This document shows positions 9,518-17,453 of a stretch of 64,000 nucleotides of DNA, in pieces. The position numbers were made by a program, and so were the translations under genes. How positions within the stretch are numbered: the stretch's first letter is position 1; the number at the start of each line of letters is the position of its first letter. Origin of the DNA: Caulobacter sp. 73W (lineage in GTDB: Bacteria; Pseudomonadota; Alphaproteobacteria; Caulobacterales; Caulobacteraceae). The DNA lies in contig NZ_CP158375.1 of assembly GCF_041021955.1 (NCBI RefSeq), positions 3,646,501-3,710,500 of the forward strand, in the 5' to 3' direction. A model generated the notes under the pieces. That model did not search any database and was not told the DNA's origin. It was given only the letters and a program-made list of their open reading frames with translations.

Positions 9518-11146
9518 CTAGTCTTCGGCATCCACGGCCGCCGCGCGGGGCGGGGCGCGCATCAGGAAGGCGGGAACGTCGGCGCCGAAGCCGACCACGC
9601 GGCGGTCATCGTCGTCGCGCGGCAGCCGCGGGGCCTTCACGCCGCCACGGCTGGAGCGCGGACCTTCCGCTTCCGGCTGCGGGCGGGCGTCGCGACGGTT
9701 GTCGGCGCGGCCGCCACGGTCGCGTTCGGGACGTTCGCTGCGCTCGGGGCGTTCAGCACCCTCGGCGCGTTCCGGCGCCTCGACCCGTTCCGGGCGATTG
9801 CGGCTGCGCTCGCGGCGCGGCTTGGGTGCGCTTTCGGCGGCGTTGACGGTGTCCACGACCTCGGTCGCCTCGACGGCTTCCACCGGAGCGGCGTTCTCGC
9901 TCGAACGGCTGCGGCCACGGCCGCCGCGCTCGCCACGGTCACGATCACGACCGCCGCGTTCGCGGCCACGGCCGGACTTTTCGCTAGGACGACGGTCGTC
10001 CTTGGCTTGGCTCCAGTCGAGCTCGACCACGGCTTCGTTCGGGGTCTTGCCGATCAGCTTCAGGACCTTGTCCAGGCCCTTGTCGTCCGACGGCGTGACG
10101 ATCATGAACGCCTCGCCGGTGCGGCCGGCGCGGCCGGTACGACCGATGCGGTGCACGTAGTCGTCGGCGTGGTGCGGCACGTCGTAGTTGAAGACATGGC
10201 TGACTTCGGGAATGTCCAGGCCGCGCGCGGCGACGTCAGAGGCCACCAGCAGCTTCAGATTGCCGGCGCGGAAGTCGGCCAGGGTCTTCATGCGCTGCGA
10301 CTGGTCCAGGTCGCCGTGGATCGGCGCGGCGTCCAGGCCGTGGACCTTCAGCGACTTGGCGACGATGTCGACTTCGGTCTTGCGGTTGCAGAACACGATG
10401 CCGTTCTTCACCTCGGACCGGCTGATCAGCTCGCGCAGGGTCATGCGCTTGGCCTTCGGGTCCGACAGCGGGATGCGCGCCAGGTACTGGGTGATGTTGT
10501 CGTTCGTGGTCGCGGGCTTGGCGACTTCGATACGGGTCGGGTTGTTCAGGAATTGCTTGGTCAGCCGGGTGATTTCCGGCGGCATGGTGGCCGAGAAGAA
10601 CAGCGTCTGCTTCTTCGGCGGCGTCATCTTGAAGATGCGCTCGATGTCCGGGATGAAGCCCATGTCCAGCATGCGGTCGGCTTCGTCGACGACCATGATT
10701 TGCACGCCGGTCATCAGCAGCTTGCCGCGCTCGAAGTGGTCGAGCAGGCGGCCCGGGGTGGCGATCAAAACGTCCACGCCGCGGTCCAGCTTCTTTTCCT
10801 GGTCGCCGAACGACACGCCGCCGATCAGCAGGGCCCAGGACAGCTTGGTGCCCTTGGCGTACTTCTCGAAGCTGGCGGCCACCTGGTCGGCCAGTTCGCG
10901 GGTCGGGGCGATGACCAGGGCGCGCGGCATGCGGGCCTTGGCGCGCCCGGCGGCCAGCCGGTCGATCAGCGGAAGGGTGAAGGCGGCGGTCTTGCCGGTG
11001 CCAGTCTGGGCGATGCCGAGGACGTCGCCGCCGGCAAGGGCCACGGGAATGGCTTGGGCTTGAATGGGTGTAGCGGTGGTATAGCCGGTGTCGGCGACCG
11101 CTTGCAGGGTCGTGGGGCTCAGCCCCAGGTCAGAAAATTCTGTCAT
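9518..11146 (-). CDS. rhlE: DEAD-box RNA helicase, RhlE type
   Basis: A 542-residue ATP-dependent RNA helicase for ribosome assembly or RNA turnover. It has the Q motif (ATPIQAQAIP), Walker A AQTGTGKT (46-53), PTRELA, VDEADRMLDMGF, SAT, and HRIGRTGRAG of motif VI. RecA-like domains fill about 370 residues. The rest is a long disordered tail rich in Arg, Gly, Glu and Pro, common in RhlE proteins and likely to bind RNA nonspecifically. Single gene with its own upstream region (11147-11302). Confidence 0.94.
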   Translation of the reverse strand: MTEFSDLGLSPTTLQAVADTGYTTATPIQAQAIPVALAGGDVLGIAQTGTGKTAAFTLPLIDRLAAGRAKARMPRALVIAPTRELADQVAASFEKYAKGTKLSWALLIGGVSFGDQEKKLDRGVDVLIATPGRLLDHFERGKLLMTGVQIMVVDEADRMLDMGFIPDIERIFKMTPPKKQTLFFSATMPPEITRLTKQFLNNPTRIEVAKPATTNDNITQYLARIPLSDPKAKRMTLRELISRSEVKNGIVFCNRKTEVDIVAKSLKVHGLDAAPIHGDLDQSQRMKTLADFRAGNLKLLVASDVAARGLDIPEVSHVFNYDVPHHADDYVHRIGRTGRAGRTGEAFMIVTPSDDKGLDKVLKLIGKTPNEAVVELDWSQAKDDRRPSEKSGRGRERGGRDRDRGERGGRGRSRSSENAAPVEAVEATEVVDTVNAAESAPKPRRERSRNRPERVEAPERAEGAERPERSERPERDRGGRADNRRDARPQPEAEGPRSSRGGVKAPRLPRDDDDRRVVGFGADVPAFLMRAPPRAAAVDAED

Positions 11147-11255
11147 GTCTCGCTAGGTCTGGGTTCGAAACCGCCCGTGCTTGGGCGAGCGGGCGGCGCG
11201 GATTCGCCAGACCTGTCTCGAACTGATCGCCGCATATAAGAAACCCTGCGACGAA

Positions 11256-11282
11256 GTCAAGTAATCGCTTTGATTGCTTGAC
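11256..11282 (-). terminator. Inverted repeat between otsA and the helicase gene
   Basis: GTCAAGTAATC (11256-11266), 5-base loop, GATTGCTTGAC (11272-11282): 11-base arms with one mismatch. It lies 20 bases past the otsA stop on the - strand and about 110 bases before the helicase start. It lacks a T-run, so it may be a weak or Rho-assisted terminator of otsBA, or an operator for the helicase. Confidence 0.45.
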
Positions 11283-11302
11283 CTCGCCGCATGCACGCAG
11301 AA

Positions 11303-12706
11303 TCACGCGGCGGGCGCGATCCGGGCCTTGGGTTCGAGACCCGCCAGGGCTTCGACGAAGCTTTCCCGCCAGGCGATGACGTCGTCGCGCCGCACGCCCT
11401 CGATCAGGCTTTTCCAGCGGCGGATGCGTTCCTCGCGCGGCATGGCCAGGGCCCTGCGGATCGCGTCGGCCACGTCCTCGCGGCTGAACGGATTGACGAT
11501 CAGGGCGTCCTTCATCTGCGCCGCGGCCCCGGCGAAACGGGACAGGATCAGCACGCCGGGATCTTCCGGGTCCTGGGCGGCCACGTACTCCTTGGCCACC
11601 AGGTTCATCCCGTCGCGCAGGGGCGTCACCAGGCCCACATGGGCGGCGCGGTAGATGCCGGCCAGCTCGTCTCGCCGGTAAGGGCTGTTCACATAACGTA
11701 GGGGCACCCAGTCGAAGGTCGCGAACTGGCCGTTCACCCGGCCCGACACCGCATCCAGTCGGTTGCGCAGGTCCTGATACGCCTCGACCCCGCCGCGGCT
11801 GACGGTGGCGATCTGCAGCAGGAAGACCTTCTCGCGCGCCTCCGGCGTATCGGCCAGGAACCGCTCATAGGACAGGAAGCGCTCTTCCAGCCCCTTGGAG
11901 TAGTCCAGTCGATCGACGCCGATGATCATCTGGCGGCCGGCCAGGCTTTCGCGCATGCGCTCGAAGCTCTCCTGGGCGGCGGTGCTGCCGGCCGCGTCCT
12001 CGAAGTCGCCCACGTCGATGCCGATGGGGAAGACGCCCAGGCGCGTGTGCTTGCCGAAGGCGAAGGCGTCGCCGTTGGGCATCACCTCGCCGTCGGCCTC
12101 GTTGATGATGTAGCCCGCCAGCGCCGCCTGGAACGCCTGGGCATGGGTGCCGACCAGGTCATAGTCGAACAGCGACGCCACCAGCTCCGGATGGCGGGGC
12201 AGGGTGGCCAGCAGCTGCCGGGCCGGCCACGGGATGTGAAGGAAGAAGCCGATCCGGTTCTTCACGCCCAGGCGGCGCAGCTCCCGCCCCAGCGGGATCA
12301 GGTGATAGTCGTGGACCCAGATGATGTCGTCCGGCTGGATCAGCGGGCGGAGCGCCTCGGCGAAGCGGGCGTTCACCCGGCGATAGCCTTCGCCGAACGG
12401 ACGCTCATAGGCCGTCAGGTCGATGCGGTCGTGGAACAGCGGCCACAGGGTCTTGTTGGCGTAGCCGTTGTAGTACTCCTCGATGTCCTGCGGCTCGAGA
12501 TCGACCTTGGCGACGGTGACGCCGTCGATGCGGTCCAGTTGCAGGTGGCCGGTGTACTTCTCGGTGGTCTGGCCGCTCCAGCCGAACCACACGCCCTGAT
12601 GCTCGCGCAGGGACGCACCGATGGCCATGGCCAGGCCGCCTGTGGCGCTGGCCCCGGTCTCGCTGGAGAACTGGACGCGGTTGGAGACGACGATCAGGCG
12701 GCTCAT
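11303..12706 (-). CDS. otsA: Trehalose-6-phosphate synthase OtsA
   Basis: Family 20 glycosyltransferase (467 aa) making trehalose 6-phosphate from UDP-glucose and glucose 6-phosphate. It begins SRLIVVSNRV, typical of OtsA, with WFGWSGQT, VHDYHLIPLG and GVDRLDYSKGLEERF, the last being part of the sugar-phosphate/UDP-glucose site. The late motif DGMNLVAKEY is also present. It overlaps otsB by 4 bases and is translated after it. Trehalose serves as osmo- and desiccation protectant; induction by the general stress response is likely but not shown here. Confidence 0.96.
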   Translation of the reverse strand: MSRLIVVSNRVQFSSETGASATGGLAMAIGASLREHQGVWFGWSGQTTEKYTGHLQLDRIDGVTVAKVDLEPQDIEEYYNGYANKTLWPLFHDRIDLTAYERPFGEGYRRVNARFAEALRPLIQPDDIIWVHDYHLIPLGRELRRLGVKNRIGFFLHIPWPARQLLATLPRHPELVASLFDYDLVGTHAQAFQAALAGYIINEADGEVMPNGDAFAFGKHTRLGVFPIGIDVGDFEDAAGSTAAQESFERMRESLAGRQMIIGVDRLDYSKGLEERFLSYERFLADTPEAREKVFLLQIATVSRGGVEAYQDLRNRLDAVSGRVNGQFATFDWVPLRYVNSPYRRDELAGIYRAAHVGLVTPLRDGMNLVAKEYVAAQDPEDPGVLILSRFAGAAAQMKDALIVNPFSREDVADAIRRALAMPREERIRRWKSLIEGVRRDDVIAWRESFVEALAGLEPKARIAPAA

Positions 12707-13479
12707 GCGGCGGCTCCCTGATGGTCCAGAAGGCTGTCTTCCAGCCAGCGCAGCACGGCGTCGGGACCCGACAGGCCGAACGACGCGCGAGTGGGGCGGC
12801 TCTCGCCGACCAGGATGCCGAAGCCGCCCTGGTCGACGGCTTCGCGGAAGCCGTCCTCGTCGGTCAGGTCATCGCCTACGAACACCGGCGTCGCGCCCAG
12901 GAAGGGGCTGCGGGCCATGAAGGCGGCGACGGCGTCGCCCTTGGTCGCGCCGGGCGTACGCAGCTCGACGACCAGATGACCGTCCTGGACCTTCAGGCCA
13001 TAGGCCGCGCCCACGCGCTCGGCGAGGTCGAGGCAGGCTTCCCGCGTCTCGGGGGCCAGGCGGTAGTGCAGAGCGACGCCCAGGGCTTTCGGCTCCACCA
13101 GCAGACCCTTCTGGGTCTGGGCGAAGGCGTCGAAGGCCTCGATGGCGTCCGCCAGCGAAGGGTGCGCCTCGGCCATGCGGGTTTCGCCGCCGTGGCGGAA
13201 CTCCAGGCCGTGGGTGCCGGCCAGGCAGGGTGTGCAGTCCTCGAGAATGCGGTCGAGATCGGCCATGGCGCGGCCGCTGACCACCGCGAGGCGACCGTCC
13301 AGGCGCCCGCACAGGCGGCGCAGCAGGTCGTTGCGATAGAGGTTGGGGCCGACGTCCGTCGGCTTCGGTTCGAAATGGGCGAGCGTGCCGTCCAGATCGA
13401 GGAAAAGCGCCGTCCTCGAAAGTTCGAGGGGCGCGGGATGCATATCGGTCAAAACAATCTCTGGCTTTTCAGCGGCCAT
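12703..13479 (-). CDS. otsB: Trehalose-6-phosphate phosphatase OtsB
   Basis: HAD-family phosphatase (258 aa) that removes the phosphate from trehalose 6-phosphate. HAD motif I is FLDLDGTLAHFEP (Asp nucleophile and Asp acid/base), motif II VVSGR, and the late motif VFVGDDLTDEDGF binds magnesium. It is the first gene of the otsB-otsA pair, so the pathway's last enzyme is translated first. The region upstream (13480-13771) holds no gene. Confidence 0.95.
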   Translation of the reverse strand: MAAEKPEIVLTDMHPAPLELSRTALFLDLDGTLAHFEPKPTDVGPNLYRNDLLRRLCGRLDGRLAVVSGRAMADLDRILEDCTPCLAGTHGLEFRHGGETRMAEAHPSLADAIEAFDAFAQTQKGLLVEPKALGVALHYRLAPETREACLDLAERVGAAYGLKVQDGHLVVELRTPGATKGDAVAAFMARSPFLGATPVFVGDDLTDEDGFREAVDQGGFGILVGESRPTRASFGLSGPDAVLRWLEDSLLDHQGAAA

Positions 13480-13593
13480 GGCGTCCCCTGGGCGATGGTT
13501 GCTGCACGCGCCGGACTTACCGGCTTGGTGAACGCCCTAGATGGGGATTGGAGCCCTGCGACCCAAATAAACGTAATGTGAGGGCATATGAGC

Positions 13594-13618
13594 GGAACCA
13601 TACATCCGCTGATGAGTT
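13594..13618 (+). promoter_or_regulatory. Possible EcfG/SigT-type promoter in the otsB-parE gap
   Basis: GGAAC at 13594-13598 and GTT at 13616-13618 with a 17-base spacer match the GGAAC-N16/17-GTT pattern of alphaproteobacterial general-stress sigma factors. It points away from otsB into 13620-13771, where no + strand gene is visible. It could drive a short RNA or be chance. Confidence 0.25.
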
Positions 13619-13630
13619 GCCGCTCAATCC

Positions 13631-13649
13631 AGCGATCTTGAAGATCGCT
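13631..13649. repeat. Perfect short palindrome in the otsB-parE gap
   Basis: AGCGATCTT, one central G, AAGATCGCT: 9-base perfect arms. The 1-base centre is too short for a good RNA loop and fits a dimeric DNA-binding protein site better. About 150 bases upstream of otsB. Confidence 0.45.
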
Positions 13650-13700
13650 CTATGTCGCCGGATATATTGACGAACTTCGTCTCCACCGAACGATAGTCTG

Positions 13701-13739
13701 AAAAACGAAAGCGCCGCAACTCGATGTGAGCGCGGCGCT
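13701..13739 (-). terminator. Intrinsic terminator of parE
   Basis: On the - strand: stem AGCGCCGC / GCGGCGCT (13739-13732 and 13717-13710) with a 14-base loop, followed by TTTCGTTTTT. It begins 33 bases after the parE stop. It separates parE from otsBA. Confidence 0.75.
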
Positions 13740-13771
13740 ATCTGCGTAAGATTTAATCGATGTTCTGACGC

Positions 13772-15871
13772 CTAGACGTCCAGGTCATCGGCCGCGAACT
13801 CGGCGTTCTCCTGAATGAATCGGAAGCGCAGCTCCGGCTTGCGACCCATCAGGGTCTCCACCAGCGACTCCACCGACTCTTCCGAACGGGGCAGGGTGAC
13901 GCGCGCGAGCGTGCGCACCGCCGGGTCCATGGTGGTTTCCTTGAGCTGGGCGGCCATCATCTCGCCCAGGCCCTTGAAGCGGCCGATCTCGGGCTTCTTG
14001 TTCTTGAAGTCCGTGGCCAGCAGCTCGTCCTTGTGGGCGTCGTCGCGGGCATAGACCGTCTTGCCGCCGTGGCTGATGCGATAGAGCGGCGGCAGGGCCA
14101 TGTAGAGCTTACCCTGCCGGATCATGTCCGGCATGGTCCGGTAGAAGAAGGTGATCAGCAGGGATGCGATGTGGGCGCCATCGACGTCGGCGTCCGTCAT
14201 GATGATGATGCGCTCGTAGCGCAGGTCTTCCTCGCGGTACTTGTTCCCGCCCTGGGCGCCCAGGGCCAGCATCAGGTCCGACAGTTCCTTGTTGGCGACC
14301 AGCTTGTCGCCCGTGGCGCTGGCCACGTTCAGGATCTTTCCGCGCAGGGGAAGGATCGCCTGGGTCTTGCGGTTGCGGGCCTGCTTGGCGGAGCCGCCGG
14401 CCGAGTCACCCTCGACGATGAACAGCTCCGCGCCGTCCACGGCCGTGCCGGAGCAGTCGGCCAGCTTGCCCGGCAGGCGCAGCTTGCGCGTGGCGCTGGC
14501 CCGCTGGACTTCCTTGTCCTTGCGGCGCTTCAGGCGTTCCTCGGCGCGCTCGACCACGAAGTCCAGCAGGGCGCGGGCGGCCTTGGGGCTGCCGGTCAGC
14601 CAGTGGTCGAACGGGTCGCGCAGGGCGTTCTCGACCAGACGCTGGGCGTCGCTGGACGACAGCTTTTCCTTGGTCTGGCCCTGGAACTCCGGATTGCGGA
14701 TGAACACGCTGATCAGCGTGCCCGCCTGGGCGATCACGTCGTCGGCGGTCAGGATGCCGCCGCGCTTCTCGCCGATCAGTTCGGCATAGGCCTTCAGGCC
14801 GCGCACCAGCACCGCGCGCAGGCCGGACTCGTGGGTGCCGCCCTCGGGGGTCGGCACGGTGTTGCAGTACGACTGGATGAAGCCGTCAGCCTCGCCGAAC
14901 CCGCGCGGGGTCCAGGCGATGGCCCATTCCACGGCGCCGGCTTCCCCCTGGCGCTCGATGCGGCCGGCGAAGGGCTCGGGCGTGACTGTTTCCAGCCCCT
15001 TGGTCCGTTCCGCCAGGAAGTCGGCCAGGCCGTTGGGGAAGTGGAACGTCGCCTCGGCGGGGGTCTGGTCGTGGATGCGCGACGGGTCGCACTTCCATTT
15101 GATCTGCACGCCGCGGAACAGATAGGCCTTGGAGCGGGCCATGCGGTACAGGCGCACCGGCTTGAAGATCGCGCCTTCGCCGAAGATCTCGGCGTCGGGC
15201 AGGAATTTCACCGCCGTGCCGCGCTTCTTGGACGGGGCGACCTGCTGCAGCGGGCCGACGGGCTTGCCGCGCGAGAATTCCTGGCGGTGCTCGAAACCGT
15301 CGCGCCAGACGGTGACCTCGAGGATTTCCGACAGGGCGTTGACGACCGACGCGCCGACCCCGTGCAGACCGCCGGAGGTCTCGTACGCCTTGCCGCTGAA
15401 CTTACCGCCCGCGTGCAGGACGGTCATGATCACTTCCAGCGCCGACTTGCCGGGGTGCTTGGGGTGCGGGTCCACGGGCATGCCGCGGCCGTCATCCTTC
15501 ACCGTCAGGGCGCCGTCGGCGTCGAGGATCACCTCGATCAGCTTGGCGTGGCCGGCGACCGCTTCGTCCATCGAGTTGTCGAGGACTTCGGCGAACAGGT
15601 GGTGCAGGGCGCGCTCATCGGTGCCGCCAATGTACATGCCGGGACGCTTGCGGACCGGCTCCAGGCCTTCCAGCACCTCGATGTCGGCCGCCGAATAGCC
15701 GCTGCTGGGCGCGGGGGCGCTGGCGGCGGGAGCGGGGGCTGGAGACGGGGCGGGAGCCGCGGCGGCGGGCGCTGGCGCTTGCGCGGGCGCGGGCTCGCGG
15801 GCCGGCAGCGGGTTGGCTGGCGGCGGGCTCAGGGCGTCGTCGAACAGAGAGCTTTGGGGAGACTGGGACAT
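13772..15871 (-). CDS. parE: DNA topoisomerase IV subunit B ParE
   Basis: ATPase subunit of topoisomerase IV (699 aa), which decatenates daughter chromosomes with ParC. The GHKL ATPase domain shows EVLDNSMDEAVAG, DDGRGMPVD and TSGGLHGVGASVVNALS; the TOPRIM domain shows FIVEGDSAGGSAKQ and MTDADVDGAHI. The C-terminal GRFKGLGEM is also standard. The first ~55 residues are a Pro/Ala-rich low-complexity extension before SAADIEVLEGLEPVRKRPGM, where the family usually begins; the start at 15871 has no better downstream candidate. Confidence 0.96.
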   Translation of the reverse strand: MSQSPQSSLFDDALSPPPANPLPAREPAPAQAPAPAAAAPAPSPAPAPAASAPAPSSGYSAADIEVLEGLEPVRKRPGMYIGGTDERALHHLFAEVLDNSMDEAVAGHAKLIEVILDADGALTVKDDGRGMPVDPHPKHPGKSALEVIMTVLHAGGKFSGKAYETSGGLHGVGASVVNALSEILEVTVWRDGFEHRQEFSRGKPVGPLQQVAPSKKRGTAVKFLPDAEIFGEGAIFKPVRLYRMARSKAYLFRGVQIKWKCDPSRIHDQTPAEATFHFPNGLADFLAERTKGLETVTPEPFAGRIERQGEAGAVEWAIAWTPRGFGEADGFIQSYCNTVPTPEGGTHESGLRAVLVRGLKAYAELIGEKRGGILTADDVIAQAGTLISVFIRNPEFQGQTKEKLSSSDAQRLVENALRDPFDHWLTGSPKAARALLDFVVERAEERLKRRKDKEVQRASATRKLRLPGKLADCSGTAVDGAELFIVEGDSAGGSAKQARNRKTQAILPLRGKILNVASATGDKLVANKELSDLMLALGAQGGNKYREEDLRYERIIIMTDADVDGAHIASLLITFFYRTMPDMIRQGKLYMALPPLYRISHGGKTVYARDDAHKDELLATDFKNKKPEIGRFKGLGEMMAAQLKETTMDPAVRTLARVTLPRSEESVESLVETLMGRKPELRFRFIQENAEFAADDLDV

Positions 15872-15945
15872 TTGGATGGAAGTCTAGGCGATTCGAGCCG
15901 GCTTCCTTAGGCGCTGCATGACGTATGGGGCAAGCGCCGCCGTTT

Positions 15946-16089
15946 TTCTCCTGCCCCGCTTGCGGGGAGGGGGACCATGCGAAGCATGGTGGAGGGGGCG
16001 CTAGCTGAGGTTCAGCAGGACGCCCCCTCCGTCTCGTCACTATCGTGCCGATCCACCTCCCCCGCACGCTTCGCTACGGGGAAGGAGAA
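15946..16089. repeat. Dispersed inverted-repeat element (REP/BIME-like)
   Basis: Two C/G-rich arms face each other between parE and the amidohydrolase operon. The left arm starts TTCTCCTGCCCCGC and runs to GGTGGAGGGGGCG; the right arm is a variant in reverse, GACGCCCCCTCCGTC to GGGGAAGGAGAA. Smaller hairpins such as CCATGC/GCATGG sit inside. This layout is typical of intergenic repeats scattered in Caulobacterales genomes. It codes for nothing I can support. Confidence 0.65.
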
Positions 16090-16094
16090 GAGCC

Positions 16095-17453
16095 CTAGTA
16101 GGCGCGGGGATAGGCCCCGGCCGGTCGGGCGTAGCGGTCACGCAGCTTCAGGCCGCGATATTCCGTCGGCTGCTGCTGGCCGCCCACGAAGACGGCGGTC
16201 GGCCAGGTGGTGGTCTCCAGCGGATCGCCGTTCCAGACGACGACGTCAGCGGTCTTGCCGACTTCCAGCGTGCCGACCGAGGACATGCCCCAGATCTTGG
16301 CCGGAACGGCCGTCACCGAAGCCAGGGCCGCCTGGTAGGGCATGCCGTTGGCCACCGCGAGGCCAGCGTTCAGACGCTGCAGACGCAGGTTGTTGAAGTC
16401 GCGCGAGCCGGTGATGGCGACGGCGACCCCGGCGGCCTGCAGCCGGGCGGCGTTGTCCAGGCGCGAAGCCAGGGTCTCGAAGCTGTCGGGCAGGTCGGCC
16501 TGGGTGTCGATGATCACCGGCACGCCGGCCTTGGCGATGTCGGCGGCCGCGATCCAGCCCTCTTCAGCGCCTTCGAGGATGATCTTCACCTTCTCCTCGG
16601 CCGCCAGCTTGAGCACCTGGCGGATGTCGGAGGCGCGGCGGACGCGGACCAGCAGCGGGGTCTTGCCCTCGATCACCGGGATCAGCGCTTCGAGGTCGAT
16701 GCGCGACAGACCGAAGTCACGGGTCGCCCCCTTTTCGAAGGCCGAACGGTTGCGGGCGAAGGCGCGGGCGTCCTCGAACGCCGACTTCACCAGCACGATC
16801 GCCGCCCCGCGAGAGCCGCCGGCCGCGCGGGCCCCGGCCTGGCCGAGGTCGAGCGCCACGGCCACCTTGGCCTTGGTGACGATGTCGGTGTCGCCGGCCG
16901 CCAGGCGGATCAGGGCGGCCTGCCCCGCGAACAGGCGCGGATCGCCGTCGCCGGCGCGGCCCGCGGTGTAGTTCTGCAGGGCTTCCAGTTCAGCGTCGCC
17001 GTCGTCGCGGTGCGCGCCGCCGCCACCGCCCGAAAGGGTGGGGGTGATGGCCGCGCCGGTGACGCCGCCGTCACGCGCCAGGGCGATGACCGGCGAGTCC
17101 GGGTTGATGCTGTAGGCGATGTCGAAGCCGGCCGACATCTCGGTTCCCGACCCATCGTCCCGCGTTTCGCGGACGCCGCCGATTTCCGAGGCGCCCAGGT
17201 TGCTGGACGGCGCGATCAGGCCGGGGGTCACGACCCCGCCCTTGGCGTCGATGACGCGGGCGCCCGAGGGGACCGACACGTTCGCGCCCACGGCGGTGAT
17301 CTTGCCGTCGGTCAGGACGATGACGCCCGACGCGATGGTCCCGGCCGCCGCCACCGTTTCGATCTTGGCGTTGGTGATGGCCACGGTCTCGGCCGAGGCC
17401 GCCGTGGTCAGGGCGAGGGCGCAGGCGCCCCCGAAAAGCATGGTGCGGATCAT
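16095..17453 (-). CDS. Secreted amidohydrolase-fold protein lacking metal ligands
   Basis: A 452-residue protein with a signal peptide (about residues 1-21, ending TTAASA). It has the amidohydrolase fold of imidazolonepropionase-like enzymes, with the usual C-terminal LEVGKTADVVVWNGDP. The metal-binding HxH after strand 1 is missing: the site reads PGLIAPSSNLG (residues 78-87), where its operon partner has PGVIDAHSHLG. It is therefore probably not a normal hydrolase and may be a structural partner of the upstream gene product, with which it overlaps by 4 bases. Periplasmic; substrate unknown. Confidence 0.88.
   Translation of the reverse strand: MIRTMLFGGACALALTTAASAETVAITNAKIETVAAAGTIASGVIVLTDGKITAVGANVSVPSGARVIDAKGGVVTPGLIAPSSNLGASEIGGVRETRDDGSGTEMSAGFDIAYSINPDSPVIALARDGGVTGAAITPTLSGGGGGAHRDDGDAELEALQNYTAGRAGDGDPRLFAGQAALIRLAAGDTDIVTKAKVAVALDLGQAGARAAGGSRGAAIVLVKSAFEDARAFARNRSAFEKGATRDFGLSRIDLEALIPVIEGKTPLLVRVRRASDIRQVLKLAAEEKVKIILEGAEEGWIAAADIAKAGVPVIIDTQADLPDSFETLASRLDNAARLQAAGVAVAITGSRDFNNLRLQRLNAGLAVANGMPYQAALASVTAVPAKIWGMSSVGTLEVGKTADVVVWNGDPLETTTWPTAVFVGGQQQPTEYRGLKLRDRYARPAGAYPRAY

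Noticed and set aside
14033-15910. 625-aa open frame on + across parE
   Set aside because: Antisense to the well-conserved parE; low-complexity Gly/Arg/Val composition and no family motif.
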